Source of the DNA: Paracoccus aerius
GTDB lineage: Bacteria; Pseudomonadota; Alphaproteobacteria; Rhodobacterales; Rhodobacteraceae
Length of the DNA: 64,000 bases
Direction: 5' to 3'
Assembly: GCF_014656455.1 (NCBI RefSeq)
Contig: NZ_BNCL01000001.1
Location: forward strand, 365,009-429,008
Positions within the stretch are counted from its first letter, which is position 1; each line of letters opens with the position of its first letter. This document shows positions 1 through 7,544 of the stretch, one piece after another. Below the pieces are notes generated by a model. That model saw only the letters and a list, made by a program, of their open reading frames with translations. It was not told the origin of the DNA and searched no databases. Both the position numbers and the translations under genes were made by a program.

Positions 1-2170
1 TGCGGTGGTTGTCGCCATGCTCAAGGATCAGATTGCCATGGGATTCGGTTTCCAACATGTAGCCTTCACCAAGACTCCAGCCATCGGCATTCTGAGCCGG
101 TGTCAGATCGACATTGGCGTCCACGCGGACGACCGTGTTGTCGGCGAGGGTCACCTCATAGGAAAACGCGACCTGGGCAAAACCTTTCTGTGCATCCGTC
201 ATAACCAGGGTGATCCCGTTGTCGGGAGACACGCTGACATGGCCAGTTTCGGGCTGCTCCAGGATGCGGATCAAACTGATTTGCTGTCCATTCGTGACGG
301 AGCCGGGGATTTCCAATTGCGCGACGCGGTCTTCCTGCGCGGTGGCGCTTATAACTGCTTGGATTGGCTCGGCAGGAGCGGGGTTAACTGGCGCAGGATC
401 AGTCGGAGTCTGCTCGACGGGAGCGGAGTCCACAGGTGCAGGGTCAACGGAATCGGGGTCTACCGGTTCAGGCTGGGGCTGAGGTTCGGGTTGGGGGACC
501 ACGACTGCATCAATTACATGTGAGACATGATCAGCATTGAGAGGAGTGCGCTTGCCGCCGGTATCCGGGCCGCTCCAAGAGAGCTCAAGAACCTGACCTC
601 CGTTTCGCTCAAAGTATATCACTTCTAGCGGGATAGCCCCTGCTTTGAGGTCAATCGTCACCGACTTCTCAACCATCCTATGGGCGCCATCATTGTCGAT
701 TGCAGTTTCGCCCCCTAGGCGGAGAGCCGAGCCATCATCGGAGTTCAGATAGAAGGTGTAGGTCCCGGTCTTCTCGATTGTCAGGTCGCCCGCGATGCGA
801 CCCGCGAAGTGATCCGCCGGACCATGTTCCCAGAAAGGAGCCGAGCTGGACTTGAACGAAATGCTGTCCAGAATGCCAACATTCTCGGGTTCGACATCAA
901 AATTTACATCCGAAAGGCGGTTTACGCTCCCCGACGTCACGAACCAGAATGCCTTGAAGCCATCTGCCCTGACAGGTGCGGGTTCCGGCTCAACAGGTTC
1001 GGGTTCCACCGGAGCCGGGTCCACCGGAGCGGGTTCTACCGGCGCGGGCTGAGGTTCAGGTTCTATAGGCGTGGGATCAAGGGGATTCGGCTCGACAGGC
1101 TCAGGCTCAGGCTCGGGTTCGAGCTCGGGCTCAAGGGGAGCAGGATCAACGGGGATTGGCTCGGCGGGAACAGGTTTTACCGGAGCAGGAGCAAGCAGCA
1201 GCATGTCCGGCACGGCATCTGCTTCACCGATGACATTGATCTCGATATCGGCTTTGCCGTCTCCATCGACGTCACCCTGCAGCGTCGTGACACTGCCGCT
1301 GCGCAGAACCAGCATCTCGCCGGCCTTGCCACTGAAAGCGCTTTCTTCCGCATGGTAAAGGTCAAGGTGGGTCAGGTCGATTGTATCATCCTTGTCCACC
1401 ATCAGGGTGGTCGTGGTTAGACCAGTGCCCAAGCTGTCTTTTGTGAAAACGTAGAGGTCTTTGCCGTTCCCGCCGATCAACAGGTCACGACCCGGCCCGG
1501 CAACCAGCACATCGTCACCGTTGCCGCCATTGAGCGTGTCATTTCCAGAACCGCCCACCAAGTAGTCGTTGCCGTTGCCGCCATTAATCAGATCATCTCC
1601 GGCCCCACCGTCGATTTCGTCATCACCATTGCCGCCCAGAAGGGTGTCTGCTCCAGCCTTGCCAGTGATGATGTCATCGCCGTTGCCACCGTCGATCTGG
1701 TCACCCTTTTCGGTTCCCGTCAGCACATCATCGCGGTTAGTGCCCGAGGTAACGGCGACCTTCTTGTCGGCAGGGGATGCAACATCATCCTTTTTTGCAC
1801 TTTCATTTGTCTTGTTAGATGCGTCGCTCGCCTTCTCATGGCCCTTCCCAAGAATATTTTTCGTGTGATCGGCAGTTGTATCGGCATTCGGAGCAGAGGC
1901 GCTTGCCTTGCGGGTGATTGCGTCCACGTCCAGACCCATCACGGCATATTTGCCGTTATTCCCATAGGAAGCATGATCGAGTGGCTTATTTACATGGGCG
2001 CCAAAAATGTCGTCCTGTACGGTCTGTGCGCTCGCCACGATGCTCATCATGGAAGGATCTGCATCGATTATTTCAGGCGCTGCCGAGGGTTCAGCATCAA
2101 TCTTAGTAGGAGCGATCACATTGTTCCGCTTTAGCGTTTCTGGCTGGGAGCGGGCAGGGGATTTTTTCAT
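1..2170 (-). CDS. Secreted RTX/PA14-domain protein, C-terminus beyond left edge
   Basis: Open from an ATG at 2170 to the window edge (at least 723 codons). A GGAGA ribosome binding site lies about 6-10 bases upstream. Layout of the visible part: residues 1-135 polar, without a signal peptide; about 140-240 glycine/aspartate nonapeptide repeats of the GGNGDD type (calcium-binding RTX); about 325-400 proline/glutamate linker; about 400-550 a PA14-like domain (TGTYTFYLNSDDGSALRLGG); about 557-608 a second proline-rich linker; about 610-690 an Ig/cadherin-like segment; and from about 700 a module reading GYMLETESHGNLILEHGDNH. That last module recurs in the protein at 7545, so a beta-helix probably follows off-window. 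RTX repeats without a Sec signal point to type I secretion. PA14 domains usually bind glycans, so a role at the cell surface or in the polysaccharide matrix is inferred. The enzymatic activity, if any, cannot be seen. Confidence 0.85.
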   Translation of the reverse strand, partial: MKKSPARSQPETLKRNNVIAPTKIDAEPSAAPEIIDADPSMMSIVASAQTVQDDIFGAHVNKPLDHASYGNNGKYAVMGLDVDAITRKASASAPNADTTADHTKNILGKGHEKASDASNKTNESAKKDDVASPADKKVAVTSGTNRDDVLTGTEKGDQIDGGNGDDIITGKAGADTLLGGNGDDEIDGGAGDDLINGGNGNDYLVGGSGNDTLNGGNGDDVLVAGPGRDLLIGGNGKDLYVFTKDSLGTGLTTTTLMVDKDDTIDLTHLDLYHAEESAFSGKAGEMLVLRSGSVTTLQGDVDGDGKADIEINVIGEADAVPDMLLLAPAPVKPVPAEPIPVDPAPLEPELEPEPEPEPVEPNPLDPTPIEPEPQPAPVEPAPVDPAPVEPEPVEPEPAPVRADGFKAFWFVTSGSVNRLSDVNFDVEPENVGILDSISFKSSSAPFWEHGPADHFAGRIAGDLTIEKTGTYTFYLNSDDGSALRLGGETAIDNDGAHRMVEKSVTIDLKAGAIPLEVIYFERNGGQVLELSWSGPDTGGKRTPLNADHVSHVIDAVVVPQPEPQPQPEPVDPDSVDPAPVDSAPVEQTPTDPAPVNPAPAEPIQAVISATAQEDRVAQLEIPGSVTNGQQISLIRILEQPETGHVSVSPDNGITLVMTDAQKGFAQVAFSYEVTLADNTVVRVDANVDLTPAQNADGWSLGEGYMLETESHGNLILEHGDNHR

Positions 2171-2571
2171 TCACTGTCTCCGGAAAACAAAGAAAGATGT
2201 CTGCCGCTGGTGCAGCCTTGAGGTGCTTATTTTGATAAGTTCACTACGTAGAAAAACAACCTATGAGTGTCTACAAGTTTATTATTCTTTTAGGGGTTGT
2301 GCGTATCATCTCACCACTGCATTTTTCGGGTAATTGCCTGGGGCTAGACCGGCAGCTTCGACATCCTGGCTCATCGGCGCAAACATCATGCACTGCTGGT
2401 GCCGCCTATTGGCGTCATGTGGCCAGCTATCGCGACAGTCGTGCAAAGATATCCACTGCCATCGTCAGAACGAAGCGGAAGGACATCGTAAGCGAGAGGG
2501 TGACGCCCCAGACGGCATCGATGTGCCATGGTGGCGGGTGTTAAAGCACCGCTACAGAGAGGAGCGTCCAC
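2171..2571. other. Intergenic region upstream of the RTX/PA14 gene
   Basis: About 400 bases without a convincing gene. The part next to 2170 is AT-rich and should hold the minus-strand promoter of the RTX gene, but no -35/-10 pair was clear enough to assign. Small open frames here have no recognisable content. Confidence 0.5.
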
Positions 2572-2930
2572 AAAGAAGTTAGCATCATCGGCCTAGATCC
2601 GGCGAAGAACGTATTCGAAGCGCATGGCGCCGCAGCTGACGGCTCGGTGGTCTTCCGCCACAAATTGTCATGGGCGCAGATGTTGAAGTTCAATGCGCGC
2701 AGGCGCGAATTATGCAAGCGCGCGACCGATGACGATACCGCGGTGACTGTCGACGATCCCGGGAGTGGGGACTGTAACCGCAGCGGTGATCGCCACCTTT
2801 CCACCGCCGGTAGAGACCTTTTGAAAGGAGCGGGACCTTGCCGCCTGGGTCGGCCTCCCGCCGCGACAACATTCGTGCGGCGGCAAGGACCGGCTGGGCC
2901 GCACTTCGAGGAATGTAAGGCAGACGGTCA
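2572..2930 (+). pseudogene. Degraded IS110-family transposase
   Basis: The plus strand from about 2575 reads EVSIIGLDPAKNVFEAHGAA, the typical N-terminus of IS110-family transposases (first DEDD aspartate region). After roughly 45 codons it breaks and resumes near 2755 with the C-terminal signature PGVGTVTAAVIATF, then AAWVGLPPRQHSCGGKDRLG, with an in-frame TGA between the two. The central part of the protein is deleted. It resembles, but is not a copy of, the IS110 gene at 4.7-7.2 kb. It is non-functional. Confidence 0.8.
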
Positions 2931-3099
2931 CCAGACCCGCTCGGGAGAATTGTCACTACCGCCGATGCGCCTCTGAGCGCGGGTAAGCAAACTGAACCTG
3001 ACTTGCATATATCCATAAGGCCCGCGGCAAATGAAGGGTTGCATTTTTCGAGGCCGGACACATGACCGCACCTGATCACATGCCCAATCGTGTTTAAGA

Positions 3100-3250
3100 T
3101 CCCACTTGCATTCAACCAGGCATCCACACACGGCGGCTGCGCCCCACTTGCGTTCATCTTGACGGCTTGAAGTTCCAGGGCAGCAGGCCGTCGATTGGGC
3201 CTGCGGGTGGTCGACTGCCATCATATTGACCGGCTTCAGGTCTGACCATA
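3100..3250 (-). pseudogene. IS66-family 3' end remnant
   Basis: On the minus strand the frame reads PIDGLLPWNFKPSR followed by a stop, which matches the usual last residues of IS66-family TnpC transposases (LLPWNF motif). The downstream bases (ACGCAAGTGGGGCGCAGCCG) resemble an IS66 right end as I remember it. Nothing else of the element survives. Confidence 0.45.
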
Positions 3251-3383
3251 GGACCTAGCGGTCCTGAGCCTGCGCGCCATCACCACCCTAAAATGGTCAG
3301 GCCCGGCTGATTTCCCTGGGGACCATTCGGATTTTTGGCTATTAGGGCGATAAGCCTCTGGCTCGTTCCTGTCCTTTGCTCCG

Positions 3384-4355
3384 ATGGCCATCATCATGCC
3401 TTCTTCTATAGCCGTTATCATTATCAACTATGGAACAGCCGAGCTGGCTATTGCCGCCGTGGAAAGCGTTCTGGCGCGCGATCACGGCCATCCCGTCCAG
3501 GTGCACCTCCTGGATAATGCCTCTCCTGGCGGGGATGGTGCTGTGCTGGTCGACGCCCATGCTGGGAGGAGGTGGGGGGACCGCGTCACGCTATGGTTAG
3601 AAAAGGAAAATCATGGCTTCGGGCGCGGCAACAATGTCGTGCTGCGCGCGCTTTGGGACAGCCCTGCACCGCCCGATTACGTCTTCCTGCTGAACCCGGA
3701 CGCGCAACTAGAAAACGAGGCAATCGCCTTCTTGGCCGACCGCCTGGATGTGGAACCGCAGGCAGCTGCGGCAGGGGCGGGGATTGCCCTGCCCTCAGGT
3801 ACGCCGGTCTCGGCCGCCTTCCGCTTTCCTTCGGCCTTGAGCGAATTTGTGGAAGCGGTGAACTTCGGCCCTTTGTCCCGGCTGTTCTGGGACAGCAAGG
3901 TCGCCCTGCCAGCCGATCATTCCGACGGGCCGGTCGATTGGGTTTCCGGTGCGGCGGTGATGATGCGCCTGCCGGTGCTGCGGGCTTTAGGTGGATTTGA
4001 TCCCGATTTTTTTCTGTATTACGAAGAAGTCGAACTAATGTTTCGCATGCGAAAATCGGGGTATGAAATTTTGTATGTTCCCGCTGCTCGCGTCCAGCAT
4101 GCCGAAGGCGTGGCCACGGATGTCAGAAGCGGTTCTGTCCGCAAGGCCAAGCCCGCCTACTGGTACGATTCCTGGCGCTTCTATTACCTCAAGACCTGCG
4201 GTCGTTCGGGAGCCGTCGCGGCCGGTTTGGCTTGGATGGCAGGGGCAGGGCTAAATGCGCCGCTGGCGGCGTTTCGGGGTCACAGGCTTCGTGCGCCGAA
4301 AGGATTTTTCCGCGATTTCGCCCGGCTTGTCATGCGCCCCCTGTTTTTTGGATGA
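3384..4355 (+). CDS. Family 2 glycosyltransferase (rhamnosyltransferase-like)
   Basis: A 323-residue GT-A fold glycosyltransferase without membrane segments at its start. Visible signatures are VIIINYGTAELA at the nucleotide-binding start, LLDNASPGGDG, ENHGFGRGNN, the DXD-like LLNPDA, then SGAAVMMRLPVLRALGGFDP and FFLYYEEVELMFRMR (acceptor side). This pattern is typical of WbbL-type rhamnosyltransferases that extend polysaccharide repeat units on the cytoplasmic face of the membrane. The donor and acceptor sugars cannot be told. ATG 3396 is an equally good start (MPSSIAVIII). The gene stands alone between IS debris, probably split from the polysaccharide genes further right by insertions. Confidence 0.85.
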   Translation: MAIIMPSSIAVIIINYGTAELAIAAVESVLARDHGHPVQVHLLDNASPGGDGAVLVDAHAGRRWGDRVTLWLEKENHGFGRGNNVVLRALWDSPAPPDYVFLLNPDAQLENEAIAFLADRLDVEPQAAAAGAGIALPSGTPVSAAFRFPSALSEFVEAVNFGPLSRLFWDSKVALPADHSDGPVDWVSGAAVMMRLPVLRALGGFDPDFFLYYEEVELMFRMRKSGYEILYVPAARVQHAEGVATDVRSGSVRKAKPAYWYDSWRFYYLKTCGRSGAVAAGLAWMAGAGLNAPLAAFRGHRLRAPKGFFRDFARLVMRPLFFG

Positions 4356-4740
4356 CAAAGAACCCGGCTTGATCGCCTATCGCTTCCTAGGGCTGACGTG
4401 CCACTGGCGTAGATGATGTCACCGCTCCCCTTGTGGATCGTCGCAGACCCACCTTGGCACATCAGATGCCGTCGGGGGGCGGTCACATCATGTGTGGGTA
4501 GCCCTAGGTTTAGGGGGCTAATGCCTTAGCAATGATATAATCGAATGCGCCCATGTGTCAGGCCTTTTTTCGAGGCGCTGCGCCCCTTGGCCGGTATGGG
4601 ATCTGCGGGTCAGGATCAAAACATCAAAACGAGCTCGAAGCTCTTCATGTGACACTGATTTTCCTGGCCCTGATCTGTTCGATTGATTTCATACAGCTTC
4701 AGCTTCTCCCGCACTTCCGAGGTTGGGCTTCCGGTTCTTC
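4356..4740. other. Gene-free region between glycosyltransferase and IS110
   Basis: About 385 bases with no supported gene. A stretch near 4400-4490 has the look of IS end sequence, but no family could be assigned. No terminator hairpin with a T-run was found after 4355. Confidence 0.4.
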
Positions 4741-5272
4741 AACGCGCTAGAAGCGGCCCCCTTCGAGACTCTTCATCCTTGTGATCATGGCCCACAGCAT
4801 GCGGGCCATCTTGTTGGCCAGCGCAACCGCTGCCGGCATCTTCGGCTTCCTGGCCAGGATACGGCCCAGCCAGGAGTTCTCCGCTGGTAGCCGAACTTTG
4901 GCTCAGGAGATCACCGCCATCGCGCCGATGATCAGCAGACGCCGGATGTCGCACTGTCTGGACTTGCTCGTGCGCCCAAGCCTTTGCTTGCCGCCGCTGG
5001 AGTGCTGTTTCGGCACAAGCCCCAGCCAAGCCGAAAAGTCGCGGCCTCGACGGAAGGTTTCCATCGGGGGAGCAAAGGCAGCAAGAGCCATCGAGGTGAT
5101 AGGACCAATACCCGGCATCTTCTGCAGACGCGCGGAAAACCGCGAGCGCCTGCTGGCCGCGGTAATCTGTGTGTCGAGTTCTGCGATCCTTTGGGACAAA
5201 CTGTCGATCTGCTCAAAGCAAAGTTGTGCCATATGACGAACCGGGGCCGGCAGATCTGGAGCCTCCTCATCT

Positions 5273-5280
5273 TGTTCCAG
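5273..5280. repeat. Target-site duplication, left copy
   Basis: TGTTCCAG directly left of the IS256 end, identical to the copy at 6729-6736. It marks the insertion point within the IS110 transposase gene. Confidence 0.85.
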
Positions 5281-5669
5281 GAGAGTGTCAGGTCTTCTGT
5301 GTATGACTGATCGGGTCCATGCTTCACCGAAAGGAAGCATGCATGACAATCTCCAAGGAACTTCTGGATGAACTGCTGAAGGGTGTTGAGCGCCCTGAGG
5401 ATCTGCTCGGCGATGCCGGGCTGATGAAGGAGCTGAAGATCCGGCTGATGGAGCGGATGCTGGGTGCGGAGCTGACCGCGCATCTGGGCTATGAGGAAGG
5501 CAAGGAAGCACCTCCGGGCCAGGCGAACCGGCGCAACGGCTCGTCGACGAAGGTACTGAAGGGCCAGGACGGCGAACTGCCGGTGGCTGTGCCCCGCGAC
5601 CGCGACAGCAGCTTCGAGCCGGAGCTGGTGAAGAAGGGCCAGACCCGCATTGATGGCATGGATGACAAG

Positions 5670-5713
5670 AGTTCGCCATGGAAGCCGCCACTGGTCCGAG
5701 GCCCATGGCGGAC
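5670..5713 (-). repeat. Palindromic insertion 1 in IS256 transposase
   Basis: About 44 bases that do not belong to the transposase, replacing the expected Ile-Ile codons after GMDDK and shifting the frame (net about +38). On the minus strand the core 5710-5686 reads CGCCATGGGCCTCGGACCAG and then TGGCG. It is nearly identical to the core of the insertion at 6202-6227 on the plus strand, so the two are inverted copies of one element. Its outer ends carry CCATGG palindromes. Confidence 0.75.
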
Positions 5714-5875
5714 GGGCTCTATGCCGCCGGGCTGACGGTGCGCGACATCCAGGCGCATCTGCTCGATCTTTACGGCCTGAAGGTCTCCCCCGACCTGATC
5801 AGCCGCGTCACTGACGCGGTTCTGGACGAGGTTCGGGAATGGCAAGGCCGGGCACTGGACCGGATGTATCCGATC

Positions 5876-5922
5876 CGTCGTCGGGAAAACGGGGCCCCAC
5901 CCCCGTTTTCTGATCCTCCTCC
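5876..5922 (+). repeat. Hairpin insertion 2 in IS256 transposase
   Basis: About 47 extra bases between the codons for ...DRMYPI and the IFDALR motif. The centre is a 10-base-pair perfect hairpin: GAAAACGGGG (5885-5894), a loop of six, then CCCCGTTTTC (5901-5910). The sequence differs from insertions 1 and 3. It is bracketed by the imperfect direct repeat GATCCGTCGTC / GATCCTCCTCC. The net length change of about +44 shifts the frame. Confidence 0.7.
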
Positions 5923-6198
5923 ATCTTCGACGCGCTGCGGGTGAAGATCCGCGATGCCGACAGCCGCACCGTCAAGAACAAGGCTGTCTACATCGCCCTT
6001 GGCGTGACCCGTGACGGCCTGCGCGAGGTCCTGGGCCTTTGGATCGTTGAAAACGAGGGCGCCAAGTTCTGGCTGTCGGTGATGAACGAGCTGAAGAACC
6101 GGGGTGTTCAGGACGTCCTGATCGGGGTCGTCGACGGGCTGAAGGGCTTTCCTGAGGCTATCACTGCCGCCTTTCCCGAGGCCATGGTCCAGACCTGC

Positions 6199-6243
6199 CC
6201 TCGCCATGGTCACTCGGACCAGTGGCGTTCCCATGGCTCGATG
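6199..6243 (+). repeat. Palindromic insertion 3 in IS256 transposase
   Basis: About 45 extra bases replacing the expected Ile-Val codons between QTC and HLVRH, net +39, so in frame. The core 6202-6227 begins CGCCATGGTCACTCGGACCA and ends GTGGCG, and can fold as a stem CGCCATGGTC / GACCA(G)TGGCG with one bulge. It is the inverse-orientation partner of the insertion at 5670-5713. Confidence 0.75.
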
Positions 6244-6728
6244 CATCTGGTCCGCCATAGCCTGAGCTATTGCTCCTGGAAGGACCGCAAGGTTGTGGCT
6301 GCCGATCTGCGCCGGATTTACAGCGCCCCAACCGCCGCAATGGCCGAGGCCGAACTCGATGCCTTTGAGGAGAAATGGGCCGGGAAATACGCGTCCATCG
6401 CCCCAGCCTGGCGACGAGCATGGGCCGAGGTGATCCCGTTCTTTGCCTTCGATCCGGCGATCCGCAAGATCATCTACACCACCAATGCCATAGAAAGTCT
6501 GAACCGGGTCATCCGCAAGTCGATCAAGACCGGAGGGTCATTCCCCACAGACGAGGCGGCGACAAAGCTGATCTACCTGGCCATCCGCAGCTTCGAGAAA
6601 GACGGCCGAAACGTCCGGGAATGGTTTGCGGCCCGCAACCAGTTCGCCATAATGTTCGGCGAGCGCTTCGACGCTTGAGTATCTGAAACCGCATGGACCG
6701 GGCTAGATACACAGTTCAGGACACTCCC

Positions 6729-6736
6729 TGTTCCAG
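6729..6736. repeat. Target-site duplication, right copy
   Basis: TGTTCCAG directly right of the IS256 end, the partner of 5273-5280. Confidence 0.85.
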
Positions 6737-7228
6737 AGCCAACCGAAGTCTGCTGACGTTCTCCCGCCCCTTGCCTGCAATGATGCCAAACTCGGCGAGG
6801 TGACCGCGCAGCGCGTTGATCGTCTGCGTGCGCTGCCCAATGAGCAGGTCACGTAACCGGAAGACCATGCCTATGCCTTGCTGTTCTGGCGTCTTTACCT
6901 AGACAAAGCACATGGTGGGACGGCTGGCTGCCTCCACGATCGCTTCTGCGTCCGCTATGTCGTTCTTCTGGTTCTTCACATAAGGCTTGACGAACTTCGG
7001 TGCAATCAGCCGCACCTCATGGCCCAGATCTGCTAGTGTTCGAGCCCAGTAGTGCGCTGTGGTGCAGGCCTCCAGTGCAACCCGGCAGCCAGGGTGCGCC
7101 TGCATGAACGCCAGGAACTGTTTGCGCGACAGCTTCTTGCGAAACACAATCTCTCCCTCGGCCGTCGCTCCGTGGAGTTGAAAGACCTGCTTGGCCAGGT
7201 CAACGCCGATGATCGATACTTCCTTCAT

Positions 7229-7544
7229 AGCTCAAACCTCCTGATCCAGCCCGGACCACAGTGGCACAAGTGCCGTCAGGAGGGGCTACCCAACCCATCA
7301 TCAACGCCATCTCTGTTTCTCAATAATACCTAGCGTAAGGGTGGATGCGGCGCTTCGGATTTGCCTTTTTACACTTCTGCGCAAGTTGGCAGAAAACGCT
7401 AAATTACGCAGTGGTAGGGGCAAGAATCTGCCGACATTAACTTTTTCTCTACCTGCGCATGTGGATCCTTTCTACACACTGTCTGCCATCGTGAACTGTA
7501 CCAAATAGTTCGCTTTTTCTGAGCCTGCTACCAAAGGAATTTTT
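7229..7544. other. IS110 end and upstream region of the beta-helix gene
   Basis: The part next to 7228 should be the terminal region of the IS110 element, whose family lacks clear terminal inverted repeats, so its end was not fixed. The part 7330-7540 is AT-richer than its surroundings and is the probable promoter and leader of the gene at 7545. An AAAGGAA ribosome binding site sits at about 7531-7537. Confidence 0.5.

Larger units (their letters stand above)
5342..6678 (+). pseudogene. IS256 transposase (mutator type), three frames
   Basis: The transposase reads MTISKELLDELLKG at the start and FAIMFGERFDA at the end, so both termini are intact. It is spread over three frames: about 5342-5669, 5714-5875 and 5923-6678. 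The breaks coincide exactly with extra segments at 5670-5713 and 5876-5922. A third extra segment at 6199-6243 keeps the frame but replaces the usual Ile-Val in QTC-IV-HLVRH by 15 foreign residues. Apart from these three segments the protein looks well conserved, including the catalytic-core context VVDGLKGFPEAI and KIIYTTNAIESLNRVIRKS. It is non-functional as it stands unless frameshifting is invoked. Confidence 0.9.
5281..6728 (+). mobile_element. IS256-family element inserted in IS110
   Basis: The element is 1448 bases. Its left end reads GAGAGTGTCAGG and the right end, on the other strand, GGGAGTGTCCTG; further in, both ends share GGTCCATGC, so imperfect terminal inverted repeats are present. 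It is flanked by an 8-base direct repeat TGTTCCAG, within the 8-9 base target duplication known for IS256 elements. Removing the element and one repeat restores an uninterrupted IS110 reading frame. It holds one transposase gene, which is itself broken. Confidence 0.9.
4747..7228 (-). pseudogene. IS110-family transposase interrupted by IS256
   Basis: The minus-strand gene begins at ATG 7228 (EVSIIGVDLAKQVFQLHGAT), with the DEDD-type N-terminal catalytic domain, and is open to an in-frame TAG just after PTMCFV (about 6899). It continues through VKTPEQQGIGMVFRLRDLL to LRLALEQ at 6729. There a 1448-base IS256 interrupts it. Beyond the insertion, from 5280, the same frame resumes as DEEAPDLPAPVRHMAQ and runs into the C-terminal transposase_20 signature MPGIGPITSMALAAFAPP and WLGLVPKQHSSGGKQRLG. 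A second nonsense codon (TGA for the expected Trp) follows VIS near 4903. The frame ends at TAG 4749-4747. Two stop codons plus the insertion make it dead. Confidence 0.9.

Noticed and set aside
210..482. Gly/Ser/Thr-rich plus-strand frames (also 852-1052 and 1071-1358)
   Set aside because: Antisense of the proline/glutamate linkers of the RTX/PA14 protein on the minus strand.
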